A stretch of 36,810 nucleotides of DNA, taken from contig JASJDY010000037.1 of assembly GCA_030065025.1 (NCBI GenBank), positions 1 through 36,810 on the forward strand, in the 5' to 3' direction. The DNA comes from Planctomycetota bacterium (GTDB lineage: Bacteria; Planctomycetota; PLA2; JAEUHO01). Of this stretch, positions 23,561-31,768 are shown in pieces. The position numbers were made by a program, and so were the translations under genes. Numbering within the stretch: the stretch's first letter is position 1; each line of letters opens with the position of its first letter. Under the pieces are notes generated by a model. It worked only from the letters and a program-made list of their open reading frames with translations, made no database searches and had not been told where the DNA came from.

Positions 23561-25084
23561 CTAGGAGATGGGCAGGGCCTGGCCGGCGCGGACGAAGACG
23601 TCCTCCTCGGACCAGAGTCCGACGAGAGCCAGCAGGCCGGCGAGCGGCGCGCCGGCGGGCCAGAGCGTGACGAGCAGGGCGGGCAGGATCATGCCAACGA
23701 CGAGACCGAGCCAGACGTGCCGGCGCGCGAACGGTCCGTGCGTGATCAAGCGCACGGCCCGGAGGTACTCGGCCTCGCGGCGCGGGGGCAGGAACACGTG
23801 CTCCTTCAGCCGCGTGAAGAGCGCATGCAGCAGCAGGGATCCGAGCAGCAGCCAGCGCAACGAGCGCGCCTGCCCGTCCGAGAGGTCGAGCACGGGCGTG
23901 AGCACGAGGAGGATGGCGGCTCCGGCAACCAGCGCCTGCACGAGCAGGTGCCACACGAACGGCTTCCACAGCCACAGGACGCGGCCCTTGGCCTGGCCGA
24001 AGAGCCAGCCCGTGTAGATCGCCGATAGCGCCGCAAGCAGCACCGTTCCGAAGACGACGAAGCCGCGCAGCGCCGGCGTTGGGATCCAGTCCCACGCGGC
24101 GACGGTCAGCCACAACACCAGGAACAGCCCGTAGAGGCTCAGGATCACGCCGCCGCGCACGAGCCAGCTGTCCCAGTTCGGGCGGAGCAGGATGAAGAGG
24201 AAGCGCTCGGGCCGCTTGAGGTCGGCGACGAGCAGCCAGAGGGTGAGCGCGAGGAACAGCAGGCCCGTCGCCGCGGCAACGGACATCGCCTGCGACACGG
24301 CCTCGGCGCTGCCGATCCAGACCATCGATGCCAGGAAGGCGCCGGCGGCGACGGACTTCGTGAGGAGGTACGCGCCGACCTTCCAGCCCCACATGGAGGC
24401 GTGGGGCACGTCGTAGGTCGTCCGCGCCTCGGCGCGCCGCTCGAGCGCCTCGAAGGTCTCGGCGTCGAGCTGCGCGCCGGGCACCTGGTTGGCCCAGAGG
24501 TAGCCGCCCGCGCCGTTGGTGAGCGCCGGATCGATGCCGGCCTCGGTGACCTCGCGGTAGAAGACGTTCGGGCCGGTGCCGGCTTCCGTCTTGCGCGCCT
24601 GCAGGTCGCCGGCCTTCCGGAGCTGCGAGACGCGGCTCTCGGGATCGTGGAAGTCGCCCGGGATGATCGCCTCGGTCGGGCAGACGACGGCACACGCCGG
24701 CGCGAGGCCGACCTCGACGCGGTGGGCGCAGAAGTGGCACTTCTCGGCGAGTCCCGAGCCCTCGTTGATGTAGAGCGCGTCGTACGGGCATGCCTGCATG
24801 CAGCTCTTGCAGCCGATGCACGCCTGGGGGTCGATGTCGACGATGCCGTTGGCGCCCTTGCCGAGCGCCTTGACGGGGCAGATCGTGACGCAGGGCGCGC
24901 TCGTGCACTGGTTGCAGCGCAGGACGGCGAAGCTGCGCTTCACCTCGGGGAACTGCCCCTGCTCGGTGTACTTGACCCAGGTGCGGAAGCTGCCGACGGG
25001 GACGTCGTTCTCCGACTTGCACGCGACGGTGCATGCGTGGCAGCCGATGCAGCGCGAGTGGTCGATGACGAAGCCGAGCTGCAC
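23561..25084 (-). CDS. Fused four-cluster ferredoxin and NrfD/PsrC-like quinone-interacting membrane subunit
   Basis: 507 residues. Residues 1-140 are a DmsB/PsrB-type ferredoxin with all four cysteine sets: C12-C15-C18-C22, C57-C60-C65-C69, C89-C92-C95-C99 and C116-C119-C131-C135. About 235-500 is a polytopic NrfD/PsrC-like domain of roughly eight helices, beginning MWGWKVGAYLLTKSVAAGAF. The two parts are normally separate genes. GTG at 25084 is the start: GGAGG lies 9 nt upstream and the ferredoxin fold begins at once (QLGFVIDHSRCIGC). With the molybdoenzyme 9 bp downstream it makes a complete electron path between the quinone pool and the active site. No signal peptide is present, so the clusters face the cytoplasm. 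It is divergent from the small membrane protein at 25165. Confidence 0.9.
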   Translation of the reverse strand: MQLGFVIDHSRCIGCHACTVACKSENDVPVGSFRTWVKYTEQGQFPEVKRSFAVLRCNQCTSAPCVTICPVKALGKGANGIVDIDPQACIGCKSCMQACPYDALYINEGSGLAEKCHFCAHRVEVGLAPACAVVCPTEAIIPGDFHDPESRVSQLRKAGDLQARKTEAGTGPNVFYREVTEAGIDPALTNGAGGYLWANQVPGAQLDAETFEALERRAEARTTYDVPHASMWGWKVGAYLLTKSVAAGAFLASMVWIGSAEAVSQAMSVAAATGLLFLALTLWLLVADLKRPERFLFILLRPNWDSWLVRGGVILSLYGLFLVLWLTVAAWDWIPTPALRGFVVFGTVLLAALSAIYTGWLFGQAKGRVLWLWKPFVWHLLVQALVAGAAILLVLTPVLDLSDGQARSLRWLLLGSLLLHALFTRLKEHVFLPPRREAEYLRAVRLITHGPFARRHVWLGLVVGMILPALLVTLWPAGAPLAGLLALVGLWSEEDVFVRAGQALPIS

Positions 25085-25164
25085 TCGGTAGAGCCTCCTT
25101 GGGGCCCGGGATCCTATCAGGGCCCTGCTCCCGGGGGGCCGTGTGGCGGGTAGGATGCGCCGCC

Positions 25165-25713
25165 GTGCCCGCACCCGCCCCCGAGATCGCCCGGTTCTAC
25201 AGCTCCCCCGCTTCCAAGCGCTCGATGGCGCGCGGCATTGCGGTGTTCTCGATCATCCTGCTGGCCTGGCTGGTGTTCTCTGGCATCCGCAACTGGCAGA
25301 CGCGCGAGGAGCAGGGGATTCCGCCGAACTACGGCGCGGCGATGATGTGGGTCGCGCCGCTCATGCTCTTCGTGGTGGGTCTGTGGATCGGCTGGGGCCA
25401 CGTCCGGGTGGACCTCGAGCGCCTGACGGTGTCGCGCCGTCCGCTCGGCCTGCCGTGGCCCTCGAAGACGCGCCCGCTCTCGGACGCGAACCGCCTCTAC
25501 GTCGGCTTCCACCTGGGGCCCTACGGCGTGCAAACGGCGCATGCATCGATGCAGCACGAGCCGCAGGCCTACTGGTACGTCCACCTCCAGGGCGACGACT
25601 TCCTCATCCCGTTGATCGTGCAGCGCGAGCGCAAGGAGGAGGCGCTGGCCTTCGCCGAGCACATCGGCGAGGCGGCCGACCTGCCGGTGGAGGTGACGAC
25701 GCGGGATCGGTAG
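25165..25713 (+). CDS. Small membrane protein of unknown function, two helices
   Basis: 182 residues. A short polar head is followed by two hydrophobic helices (about 24-41 and 59-78). A hydrophilic C-terminal domain of about 100 residues with alternating beta-like pattern follows (VRVDLERLTVSRRPLGLPWP; YWYVHLQGDDFLIPLIVQRERKEEALAFAEHI). The layout resembles PH-like (bPH2) membrane proteins, but no signature is firm. The GTG at 25165 follows AGGA by 9 nt; a longer frame upstream overlaps the neighbour's leader and is less likely. It is divergent from the ferredoxin-NrfD gene (80 bp between starts, containing a CCCGGGA/TCCCGGG dyad at 25105-25135) and ends 7 bp from the convergent acetyltransferase gene. 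Confidence 0.65.
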   Translation: MPAPAPEIARFYSSPASKRSMARGIAVFSIILLAWLVFSGIRNWQTREEQGIPPNYGAAMMWVAPLMLFVVGLWIGWGHVRVDLERLTVSRRPLGLPWPSKTRPLSDANRLYVGFHLGPYGVQTAHASMQHEPQAYWYVHLQGDDFLIPLIVQRERKEEALAFAEHIGEAADLPVEVTTRDR

Positions 25714-25720
25714 GCGCAAC

Positions 25721-26548
25721 TCATGCGCCGCGGTGTGCCTCCAGCCACGTCACGCCGTAGTCCACGAGCGCACGCTGCGGGAAGAGGCGCGCCGTGCCGA
25801 GCGCCACGGGGCCCGTCGTCTCGCCGACATCGCGCGCGAACGCCTCGCCGAGCGCCTCGAAGTCCTCGCCTTCCGAGCTGAGGTCGTCGTATGCGACCCA
25901 GCGTCGCCGACCCTCGACGATCAGCGGAGCGCCGTCCGGCTTCGGTTCGAGTCCGATGCCTTCAGAGCGCACCTCGGCCAGATGCAGCGAGGAGTTGCGC
26001 GCGTGCGTGACGCCGAGAAGCAGCACGCGCGCATCGTGCTCGTAGAGCCGCGCAAGCGGGGACTGTTCGCCGAAGCCGCTCGTCAGCTCGTGCTTCGCCG
26101 TGATCGACTCGGCGAGGGGGCCGAGCGCGCACACGCTGCAGCTGGGGTGGTCGCTCCGGCGCGTGCCGGGCCAAGCCGCAAAGCGCTCGGCCACGGCCCC
26201 CATGACACGCAGGGGCGTCGTCGCTGGGTCGTACGCAGGCATGTGCTCGCGGAAGAGCGGCCACCAGGCTTCGGGGACAGGCGGGTTCTCCCACGGCGCG
26301 GGATCGCCCATGTCGCCGGAGAACGCGGGCATGGCGAGCGTGCCCTCGGGGCCCAGCACATCGAGCAGCGCGAGCACCACCGCCTTGGCGCCGCCGATCA
26401 CGTAGCCGAGCGCGCTGAGCGAGCTGTGGACCATGAGCAGCTCGCCCGGGCGGATCCCGAGCGCCTGGAGGTCCGCGGTGAGCGAGGCGACCGTGGCGGG
26501 CCCTGCACCCGCGTCGACACAGCGCTGGATCGCATGGGACTCGGACAT
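25721..26548 (-). CDS. AAC(3)-family (aminoglycoside N3'-acetyltransferase-like) acetyltransferase
   Basis: 275 residues, the usual length of the Antibiotic_NAT fold. Signatures are LGIRPGELLMVHSSLSALGYVIGG near the N-terminus, GTLAMPAFSGDMGDP, PFREHMP-like WPLFREHMPAYDPATTPLRVMGAVAE, the RRSDHPSCSVCALGP block with the conserved HP, and SPLARLYEHDARVLLLGV. The family uses acetyl-CoA. Clinical members inactivate aminoglycosides, while chromosomal members such as YokD-like proteins have unknown natural substrates, so resistance should not be assumed. The ATG at 26548 has GGAGG 5 nt upstream; an in-frame GTG or Met upstream is not supported. It is divergent from the lipoprotein gene (53 bp apart). 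There are no mobile-element signs around it and base composition matches its neighbours, which suggests a resident gene. Confidence 0.87.
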   Translation of the reverse strand: MSESHAIQRCVDAGAGPATVASLTADLQALGIRPGELLMVHSSLSALGYVIGGAKAVVLALLDVLGPEGTLAMPAFSGDMGDPAPWENPPVPEAWWPLFREHMPAYDPATTPLRVMGAVAERFAAWPGTRRSDHPSCSVCALGPLAESITAKHELTSGFGEQSPLARLYEHDARVLLLGVTHARNSSLHLAEVRSEGIGLEPKPDGAPLIVEGRRRWVAYDDLSSEGEDFEALGEAFARDVGETTGPVALGTARLFPQRALVDYGVTWLEAHRGA

Positions 26549-26601
26549 GACTTCCTCCGGGCCGGACACTACCGTGGGCGTCCCCTGAGGAGGTACCCAC
26601 C

Positions 26602-27036
26602 ATGCTGCGCACTCTGACGCTCGCCCTGCTGACCCTCACGTTGATCGCCTGTGGTGGAGACAGCGGAGCTCCCGCCGAGCCGACCAAAGAAGGCGCAGTG
26701 GCACTCCTGCGAGCACTCGAGCGTGCCGTGGCGGCAGGCGACCTCGATACGGCTCTCCCGTATGTGACCTTCGGCGGCATCACGAAGGAGGAGATCGTCA
26801 AGGTCACGAAGCGCGAGGGCCTGACGCAGAAGTCGATCGACCTCCTCGCGGCGCAGGGCAAGTTCGGCACGCTGAAGGAGATCTTCCCGAAGCAGGCGGA
26901 GTCACTTGCCAAGCAGGCCAAGGTGGACCTGGCCGCGTGCTACGGGCTGCGGGCCGGCGAGGGCGAGATCGGCCTCTCCTGGGACGGCAAGGCGTTCGGG
27001 GTCATGCACATCGACAACCTGAACCGGTTGCGGTAG
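26602..27036 (+). CDS. Small lipoprotein of unknown function
   Basis: 144 residues. The signal peptide ends in a clear lipobox LIAC (Cys17), followed by GGDSGAPAEPT, a typical flexible linker. The mature part looks mostly helical (AVALLRALERAVAAGDLDTALPYV, then an ITKEEIVKVTKREGLTQKSIDLLAAQGKF segment) and ends in a short beta-like stretch (EIGLSWDGKAFGVMHIDNL). It resembles small DUF4878/NTF2-like lipoproteins in size and layout but has no firm signature. GAGGAGGT precedes the ATG. Its stop codon lies at the outer edge of repeat element F, so the element begins where the gene ends. Confidence 0.78.
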   Translation: MLRTLTLALLTLTLIACGGDSGAPAEPTKEGAVALLRALERAVAAGDLDTALPYVTFGGITKEEIVKVTKREGLTQKSIDLLAAQGKFGTLKEIFPKQAESLAKQAKVDLAACYGLRAGEGEIGLSWDGKAFGVMHIDNLNRLR

Positions 27037-27160
27037 GGGCGGCCGGAGGCCCTGAGCGAGCGAAGCGAGTCGAAGGGCCGAACGCCCGCCCGCGGAGCAC
27101 GGCGGGCGGGCGTTCGCCCTGAGCGACCGATGGGAGTCGATGGGTTCCCGCCGCCCCTAC
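27033..27160. repeat. Palindromic intergenic element F with dispersed 58-60 bp half
   Basis: The outer arms GTAGGGGCGG (27033-27042) and CCGCCCCTAC (27151-27160) and the inner arms CGAACGCCCGCCCG (27079-27092) and its complement (27103-27116) are perfect. Between them each half carries a 28-bp CCCTGAGCGA...GAGTCGA-GGG block (27050-27077 and 27117-27144), direct to each other. The left half (27033-27092) recurs in reverse at 34748-34805. The rest of the gap to 27249 shows nothing else. Confidence 0.85.
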
Positions 27161-27249
27161 AGCCCTCCGCAAATCACGGCCGCCCCCGTGAAACCTGGAC
27201 CGCCCCCCGATCATCAGATACCTGTTCCAACAAGCAACGGAGAAGACCG

Positions 27250-27948
27250 ATGATCGTCAAGCGTCCCGCGAACGAACGCGGCCACATGGACCACGGCTGG
27301 CTGGACACGTACCACACGTTCTCGTTCGGCGCCTACCGCGACCCCGCGCACATGGGCTTCCGCAGCCTCCGCGTGATCAACGAGGACCGGGTCCTGCCCG
27401 CGCAGGGCTTCGGCACCCACCCCCACAACGACATGGAGATCCTCACCTGGGTGCTCGACGGCGCTCTGGAGCACAAGGACTCCATGGGCACGGGCTCCGT
27501 GATCCGGCCCGGCGAGATCCAGAAGATGACCGCCGGCACCGGCGTCACGCACAGCGAGTTCAACCACTCGTCCGAGGAGCCGGTGCACTTCCTGCAGATC
27601 TGGCTCCTGCCCGAGGCGGCAGGCATCGAGCCGAGCTACGACCAGACGAAGTTCGAAGACGCCGACCTGCGCAACCAGCTGCGTCCGATCGCGGGCCGCA
27701 ACCCCGCGAACGGGGCCGTGCACGTCAACCAGGACGCGCATGTCCTGGCGGGCCGCCTCGATGAGGGCAGTACGGTGACCCACGCGCTGGGGGATGACCG
27801 CCACGCCTGGGTGCAGGTCGCGCGCGGCAGCGTGACGCTCAACGGCGTCGAGCTGTCTGCCGGCGACGGCGCAGCCGTCAGTGAAGAGACCGCGCTCGAG
27901 ATCGCGGCGCAGGCCGAGAGCGAGGTGCTGGTGTTCGATCTGGCCTGA
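27250..27948 (+). CDS. Pirin-family bicupin protein (YhhW/quercetinase-like)
   Basis: 232 residues, the usual pirin length. Metal ligands of the N-terminal cupin are all present: His57 and His59 in THPHNDMEI, and His101 and Glu103 in GVTHSEFNH, matching the numbering of characterised pirins. The C-terminal half is the second, degenerate cupin. Bacterial relatives (YhhW type) show quercetin 2,3-dioxygenase activity in vitro; the physiological role is uncertain and may be redox sensing. The ATG at 27250 has GGAG 7 nt upstream. The gene stands alone between repeat elements F and G. Confidence 0.92.
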   Translation: MIVKRPANERGHMDHGWLDTYHTFSFGAYRDPAHMGFRSLRVINEDRVLPAQGFGTHPHNDMEILTWVLDGALEHKDSMGTGSVIRPGEIQKMTAGTGVTHSEFNHSSEEPVHFLQIWLLPEAAGIEPSYDQTKFEDADLRNQLRPIAGRNPANGAVHVNQDAHVLAGRLDEGSTVTHALGDDRHAWVQVARGSVTLNGVELSAGDGAAVSEETALEIAAQAESEVLVFDLA

Positions 27949-27949
27949 C

Positions 27950-28081
27950 GTGCCGGTGCCTCTGCCTGTGCCTCTGCCCGACCAAGCGACGGGCAGAGGC
28001 GCGGGCATGCGCAGAGGCACGGCGCGTTGTTCGCTCAGATGCCGGGCAGAGGCACCGGCACGGGCAAAGGCACGGCGCGTT
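27950..28081. repeat. Intergenic hexamer-hairpin element G (GTGCCT/CTGCCC-type)
   Basis: The left arm is five hexamers of the form (G/C)TGCCN (27950-27979). GCCTCTGCCCG (27970-27980) pairs with 27990-28000 around a 9-nt loop. GTGCCGGTGCCTCTGCC (27950-27966) pairs perfectly over 17 bp with 28045-28061. The right side is partly duplicated: AGGCACGGCGCGTT occurs at 28015-28028 and 28068-28081, the second copy entering the sdhB stop codon. It lies between the convergent pirin and sdhB genes. Confidence 0.83.
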
Positions 28082-28853
28082 ACGTATCGACCATGCGACG
28101 ACGGAGGTACGCAATCTTCGTCTGATGCGGCAGATCCTTGGGGCACGTGTCCTCGCACCCCATCAGCGACATGCAGCCGAAGACCCCGTCGTCGTCGCCC
28201 AGGACCTCGTACCAGTCCTCGTCCGAGCGCTTGTCGCGCGGGTCGGCGTGGAAGCGCGCCACGCTCATGAAGCCGCGCGCCCCGAGGAACTGCTCGCGCA
28301 TGCGCATCGTGCCGCACGCCGAGATGCAGCAACCGCACTCGATGCAGCGGTCGAGCTCGTAGATCTCGTCCGCCGTGTCCGGATCCATGCGCTCTTCGAG
28401 GGCGTCGAGATCCTTCTGCTTCTCTTCCTCGTCGTGGATCCAGCTGCCGACGCGCTCGCTGACCGCGCGCATGAACTTGCCGGTGTTCACCGACAGGTCG
28501 CCGATCAGCTCGAAGGCCGGCAGCGGCATGAGCGTGATCTCGCCGAGGAAGAACTTCGACGTCAGCGTGCGGCACGCGAGGTCCGGCCGGCCGTTGATGA
28601 CCATGCCGCAGGATCCGCAGATGCCGGCGCGACAGACGAAGTCGAACTGCAGCGAGGGCTCGAGGTTCTCGCGGATGTAGTTCAGCGCGATGAAGATGGT
28701 CATGTTCGGCGCCTCGGGCACCTTGTACGTGACCATCTCCGGCTTGCTGTCCGGCTCCTGCGGGTTGAAGCGCAGGATGTTGATCTTGAGGGTCCGACCC
28801 GTGGTCTGGCCGCTGCCCGCCGTCGTGCTGACATTCATCTTGGCTTCACTCAT
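28080..28853 (-). CDS. sdhB: Succinate dehydrogenase/fumarate reductase iron-sulfur subunit
   Basis: 257 residues. The N-terminal plant-type ferredoxin domain holds the [2Fe-2S] motif CRAGICGSCGM...RPDLAC. The C-terminal domain holds the [4Fe-4S] set CIECGCCISACG and the [3Fe-4S]/third set GCMSLMGCEDTCPKDLP. All cluster cysteines are present. It passes electrons between the flavin of SdhA and the hemes of SdhC at the membrane. Of several starts, ATG 28853 has GGAAGAG just upstream. Last gene of the C-A-B operon, 26 bp after sdhA. As remembered, the sequence aligns closely along its length with Wolinella FrdB. Confidence 0.95.
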   Translation of the reverse strand: MSEAKMNVSTTAGSGQTTGRTLKINILRFNPQEPDSKPEMVTYKVPEAPNMTIFIALNYIRENLEPSLQFDFVCRAGICGSCGMVINGRPDLACRTLTSKFFLGEITLMPLPAFELIGDLSVNTGKFMRAVSERVGSWIHDEEEKQKDLDALEERMDPDTADEIYELDRCIECGCCISACGTMRMREQFLGARGFMSVARFHADPRDKRSDEDWYEVLGDDDGVFGCMSLMGCEDTCPKDLPHQTKIAYLRRRMVDT

Positions 28854-28879
28854 GCTCTCTTCCAATCAGGTCGGGCGGA

Positions 28880-30850
28880 TCAGGCAGTGCCGATCTGCGT
28901 GCGCTCGTTGGTGCCGCGGTACTTCTCGGGCAGGTCGAAGGGCATGAGCGCCTTCTGGATCTCGTGGCGGTCCGCGTCGGGCATCGAGGCCTTGATCTTG
29001 TCGATCTCCTCGTTGCGCTTGGCGGTGTCGGGATGCTCGATGGCCTGCGCGTTGCCGTAGCCACGCGAGCCCGGAGGCATCTCCATCGTCATGATGTCGA
29101 GCGGCTCGTATTCGAGCGTCGGCTCGAGGTCGTCTTCGTTGGCCCAGGTGGCCAGGGTGCGCGACAGCCAGTCGCGGTCGTTGCGGTCCGGGTAGTCCTC
29201 GCGGGCGTGGGCGCCGCGGCTCTCCGTCCGGTCGCGAGCGCCCTTGGCGACGCACAGCGCGAGCTTGATCATGCGCGGCACGCGCATGGCCTGCTCGAGC
29301 TCCGGGTTGGCCGAGCGCGCCTTCGCGCGACAGCCCATGTTGCGGCTGCGCTCGAGGAGCGTGCTGAGCTCCTCGACGGCCTCCGCAAGGGGCTCGCCGC
29401 TGCGGAAGATGCCGACCTTGTCCATGAGGATCTGCTGCATCGCCGCCTTGAGCTCGTGCGGCTTCTCGCCGTCCGGACGGGCCAGCAGCTCGTCGATCTT
29501 GCCCTTCTCGCGCTCCAGGAAGTGGCGCACGGTGGCGATGTCGATGTCGACGTCGTGCGCGAGGCAGTGGTCGGCGACGTACTCGCCGACGATCATGCCC
29601 GCCACGACCGTCTCGGCGACCGAGTTGCCGCCCAGGCGGTTGAAGCCGTGCATGTCCCAGCACGCGGCCTCGCCGACCGAGAACAGACCCTTCAGGGTCG
29701 GGCTCTCGCCGGTCGGATTCGTCTTCACGCCGCCCATCGAGTAGTGCTGCGTGGGCCGCACGGGGATCAGGTCCTTCACCGGGTCGATGCCGAGGAAGTA
29801 CTCGCAGATCTCCTGCACCTCGCGCAGGTTCTTCTCGATGTGTGCCTTCCCGAGCAGGCGGATGTCGAGCCACAGGTGCGGCCCGTAGGGCGAGGGCACG
29901 CCCTTGCCCTTGCGTATGTGCTCGGTCATGCGACGCGAGACGACGTCCCGGCTGGCGAGCTCCTTCTTCTCGGGCTCGTAGTCGGGCATGAAGCGGTACT
30001 CGTCGACGTCGAGCAGAAGACCGCCGTCGCCGCGACAGCCCTCGGTGGTGAGGATGCCGGCCGGCACGATCGCCGTCGGGTGGAACTGCACCGCCTCCAT
30101 GTTGCCGAGCGCCGCGGCGCCGGTCTCGAGCGCGATGGCCGCGCCCATGCCGTCGCTGATCACGGCGTTCGTCGAGATCGAGTACAGCCGGCCGTAGCCG
30201 CCCGTGGCGATCGTCGTGGCGTTGGCGACGTACGCGATGAGGTCGCCCGTGATGAGATCCCGGACGATGGCCCCGTAGCAGCGCCCCCCCTCGTGGATGA
30301 GGGCGATGGCCTCCTTGCGCTCGTGGACCGGAATGCCCATCGAGATGGCCTTGTTGTCCATCGCGTAGAGCATCGTGTGGCCGGTGCCGTCGGCGGTGAA
30401 GCAGGTGCGCCACTTCTTCGTACCGCCGAAGTCGCGCGACGTGATCAGACCATGGTCCTCATCCGCCTCGGTGATCGTGACGCGCTCGGCGTTCACGACG
30501 ACCTCGCGGTCGCCCTTGCGCACGCGGCTCCACGGCACGCCCCAGCCCGCGAGCTCGCGAATGGCCTTCGGCGCGCAGTGGGCGAACATGCGCGCGACCG
30601 TCTGATCGCAGCCCCAGTCGCTGCCCTTCACCGTGTCGGCGAAGTGGACGTCCTCGTTGTCGCCCTTGCTCTTGACCGAGTTGGCGAGACTGCCCTGCAT
30701 GCCGCCCTGCGCGGCGGCGGAGTGCGAGCGCTTGGCGGGGATGAGCGAGAGGACGAGGGTGTCCAGCCCGCGGTTCTTGGATGCGATCGCAACGCGCAGG
30801 CCCGCGAGCCCGCCGCCGATCACCAGGGAGTCGGTGTAGACAACCTTCAT
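28880..30850 (-). CDS. sdhA: Succinate dehydrogenase/fumarate reductase flavoprotein subunit, Wolinella-FrdA type
   Basis: 656 residues. The Rossmann GGGLAGL motif (12-18) is followed by the covalent-FAD site [13 protein letters not shown] with His43. The substrate-side residues lie in [16 protein letters not shown] and [11 protein letters not shown], with the SRRMTEHI block carrying the catalytic-type Arg. The segment [30 protein letters not shown] and the long C-terminal domain ([24 protein letters not shown]) are hallmarks of the epsilonproteobacterial-type quinol:fumarate reductase, in place of the E. coli SdhA type. Length and His position equal those of Wolinella FrdA as I recall it. 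It overlaps the sdhC stop by one base (TAATG), giving translational coupling. Direction (succinate oxidation or fumarate reduction) cannot be settled from sequence. Confidence 0.96.
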   Translation of the reverse strand: MKVVYTDSLVIGGGLAGLRVAIASKNRGLDTLVLSLIPAKRSHSAAAQGGMQGSLANSVKSKGDNEDVHFADTVKGSDWGCDQTVARMFAHCAPKAIRELAGWGVPWSRVRKGDREVVVNAERVTITEADEDHGLITSRDFGGTKKWRTCFTADGTGHTMLYAMDNKAISMGIPVHERKEAIALIHEGGRCYGAIVRDLITGDLIAYVANATTIATGGYGRLYSISTNAVISDGMGAAIALETGAAALGNMEAVQFHPTAIVPAGILTTEGCRGDGGLLLDVDEYRFMPDYEPEKKELASRDVVSRRMTEHIRKGKGVPSPYGPHLWLDIRLLGKAHIEKNLREVQEICEYFLGIDPVKDLIPVRPTQHYSMGGVKTNPTGESPTLKGLFSVGEAACWDMHGFNRLGGNSVAETVVAGMIVGEYVADHCLAHDVDIDIATVRHFLEREKGKIDELLARPDGEKPHELKAAMQQILMDKVGIFRSGEPLAEAVEELSTLLERSRNMGCRAKARSANPELEQAMRVPRMIKLALCVAKGARDRTESRGAHAREDYPDRNDRDWLSRTLATWANEDDLEPTLEYEPLDIMTMEMPPGSRGYGNAQAIEHPDTAKRNEEIDKIKASMPDADRHEIQKALMPFDLPEKYRGTNERTQIGTA

Positions 30851-31602
30851 TAGTGGTCCTGGCCTTTCTCGACGGCGTACGGAACGCCGATCTTGCCCGG
30901 CTCATTCCGCTCGATGCCGATCTTCACGTAGGCCGCGAAGGTGGCGAGCCCGAGCCCGATGAAGAACACCGTGATGCCCCACTTGACCTTCTTCAGGCGC
31001 TTGCGGGTCTTGCGGGGGTCCTTGCCATCGAACCAGCCCCACTTGATCGAGAGACGGTAGAGGCCGACCGCGCCGTGCAGCTCCACTGCGAAGAGCAGGA
31101 TGAGGTACATCGGCCAGAGGCCGTAGTGGACGAAGCGCTCGGACGACAGATACGGCCCGATCTTGTCATTGTTGGCGTACATGATCAGCAGGTGCGCCGA
31201 GCCGAAGAAGAACATGGCGATGCCGGTGATGGCCTGCACCCACCACTGCGTGGTGTCGCCGTGCTTCATCATCTTCACGTGGCTGCGCATCGTGCGCCAC
31301 TGCTTCCAGTTCGCGGGCAGCTTGCGCATGGCCAGCACAGCGTGCAGCACGAACAGGAACAGGACGCCGAGCACGGCGAATCGCACAAGGATCGGCCAGC
31401 CAGCCTCTTCGGAGGGATTCAAGCTCCCCTCCAGCATGCGGGTGACGAACAGCATCGCGTCCTTGCTGATGAGGATGCTCGACACCATCAGCAGGTGCAC
31501 CCACATGAAAAGAGCAAGCGCGAGACCGGACGCGCTCTGGATGAAGTCAAGGCGCGCAGGCATCCTGCTCTTGCGCACCTGGTCCTCGAGGAGGCTCTTC
31601 AT
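30850..31602 (-). CDS. sdhC: Diheme cytochrome b membrane anchor of succinate:quinone oxidoreductase
   Basis: 250 residues, five hydrophobic helices. The four axial heme-b ligands of the diheme (type B) family are visible: His in [29 protein letters not shown] and [13 protein letters not shown]. The Glu preceding the last His (E-pathway Glu180 in Wolinella) and a Glu aligning with Wolinella Glu66 (VTRMLEG) are also kept, so the quinol site and compensating proton path are probably intact. One diheme anchor replaces separate C and D subunits. The start is taken at 31602 (GGAG 5 nt upstream). An in-frame ATG at 31659, with GGAGG 7 nt upstream, is an equally serious candidate. It is the first gene of the operon. 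Confidence 0.93.
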   Translation of the reverse strand: MKSLLEDQVRKSRMPARLDFIQSASGLALALFMWVHLLMVSSILISKDAMLFVTRMLEGSLNPSEEAGWPILVRFAVLGVLFLFVLHAVLAMRKLPANWKQWRTMRSHVKMMKHGDTTQWWVQAITGIAMFFFGSAHLLIMYANNDKIGPYLSSERFVHYGLWPMYLILLFAVELHGAVGLYRLSIKWGWFDGKDPRKTRKRLKKVKWGITVFFIGLGLATFAAYVKIGIERNEPGKIGVPYAVEKGQDH

Positions 31603-31663
31603 GCCGTCTCCATTGCGGCGGACGGCGGGCCAGGGCGCCATGTCGTCCGCATACCGCATTTCT

Positions 31664-31683
31664 ACCCCTCCGCAGGAGGGGGT
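31664..31683 (-). promoter_or_regulatory. Hairpin in the sdhC leader masking a Shine-Dalgarno sequence
   Basis: On the minus strand ACCCCCTCC folds on GGAGGGGT with a 3-nt loop (one bulged base). The 3' arm contains the GGAGG that would serve the alternative sdhC start at 31659. It could attenuate translation, or merely be the 3' hairpin of the FHA-GGDEF gene, which ends 85 bp upstream. The remainder of gap 31603-31768 holds nothing clear. Confidence 0.35.
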
Positions 31684-31768
31684 ACAAGCCGGTCCCGAGC
31701 CTGCCCCAAGGGGGATCGGAATCGCGTGCCGCGCGCGCACGTTCGTCGCGTGGCCCCCGTGTCCAGGG

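Noticed and set aside
20906-24028. Plus-strand open frame of over 1,000 codons across the molybdoenzyme
   Set aside because: The minus strand encodes complete iron-sulfur and molybdopterin motifs there. The plus frame has none and reads through two real genes.
25721-26548. Acquired antibiotic-resistance gene
   Set aside because: The AAC(3) fold alone does not show resistance. Composition matches the surroundings and no integron, transposon or inverted repeats flank it.
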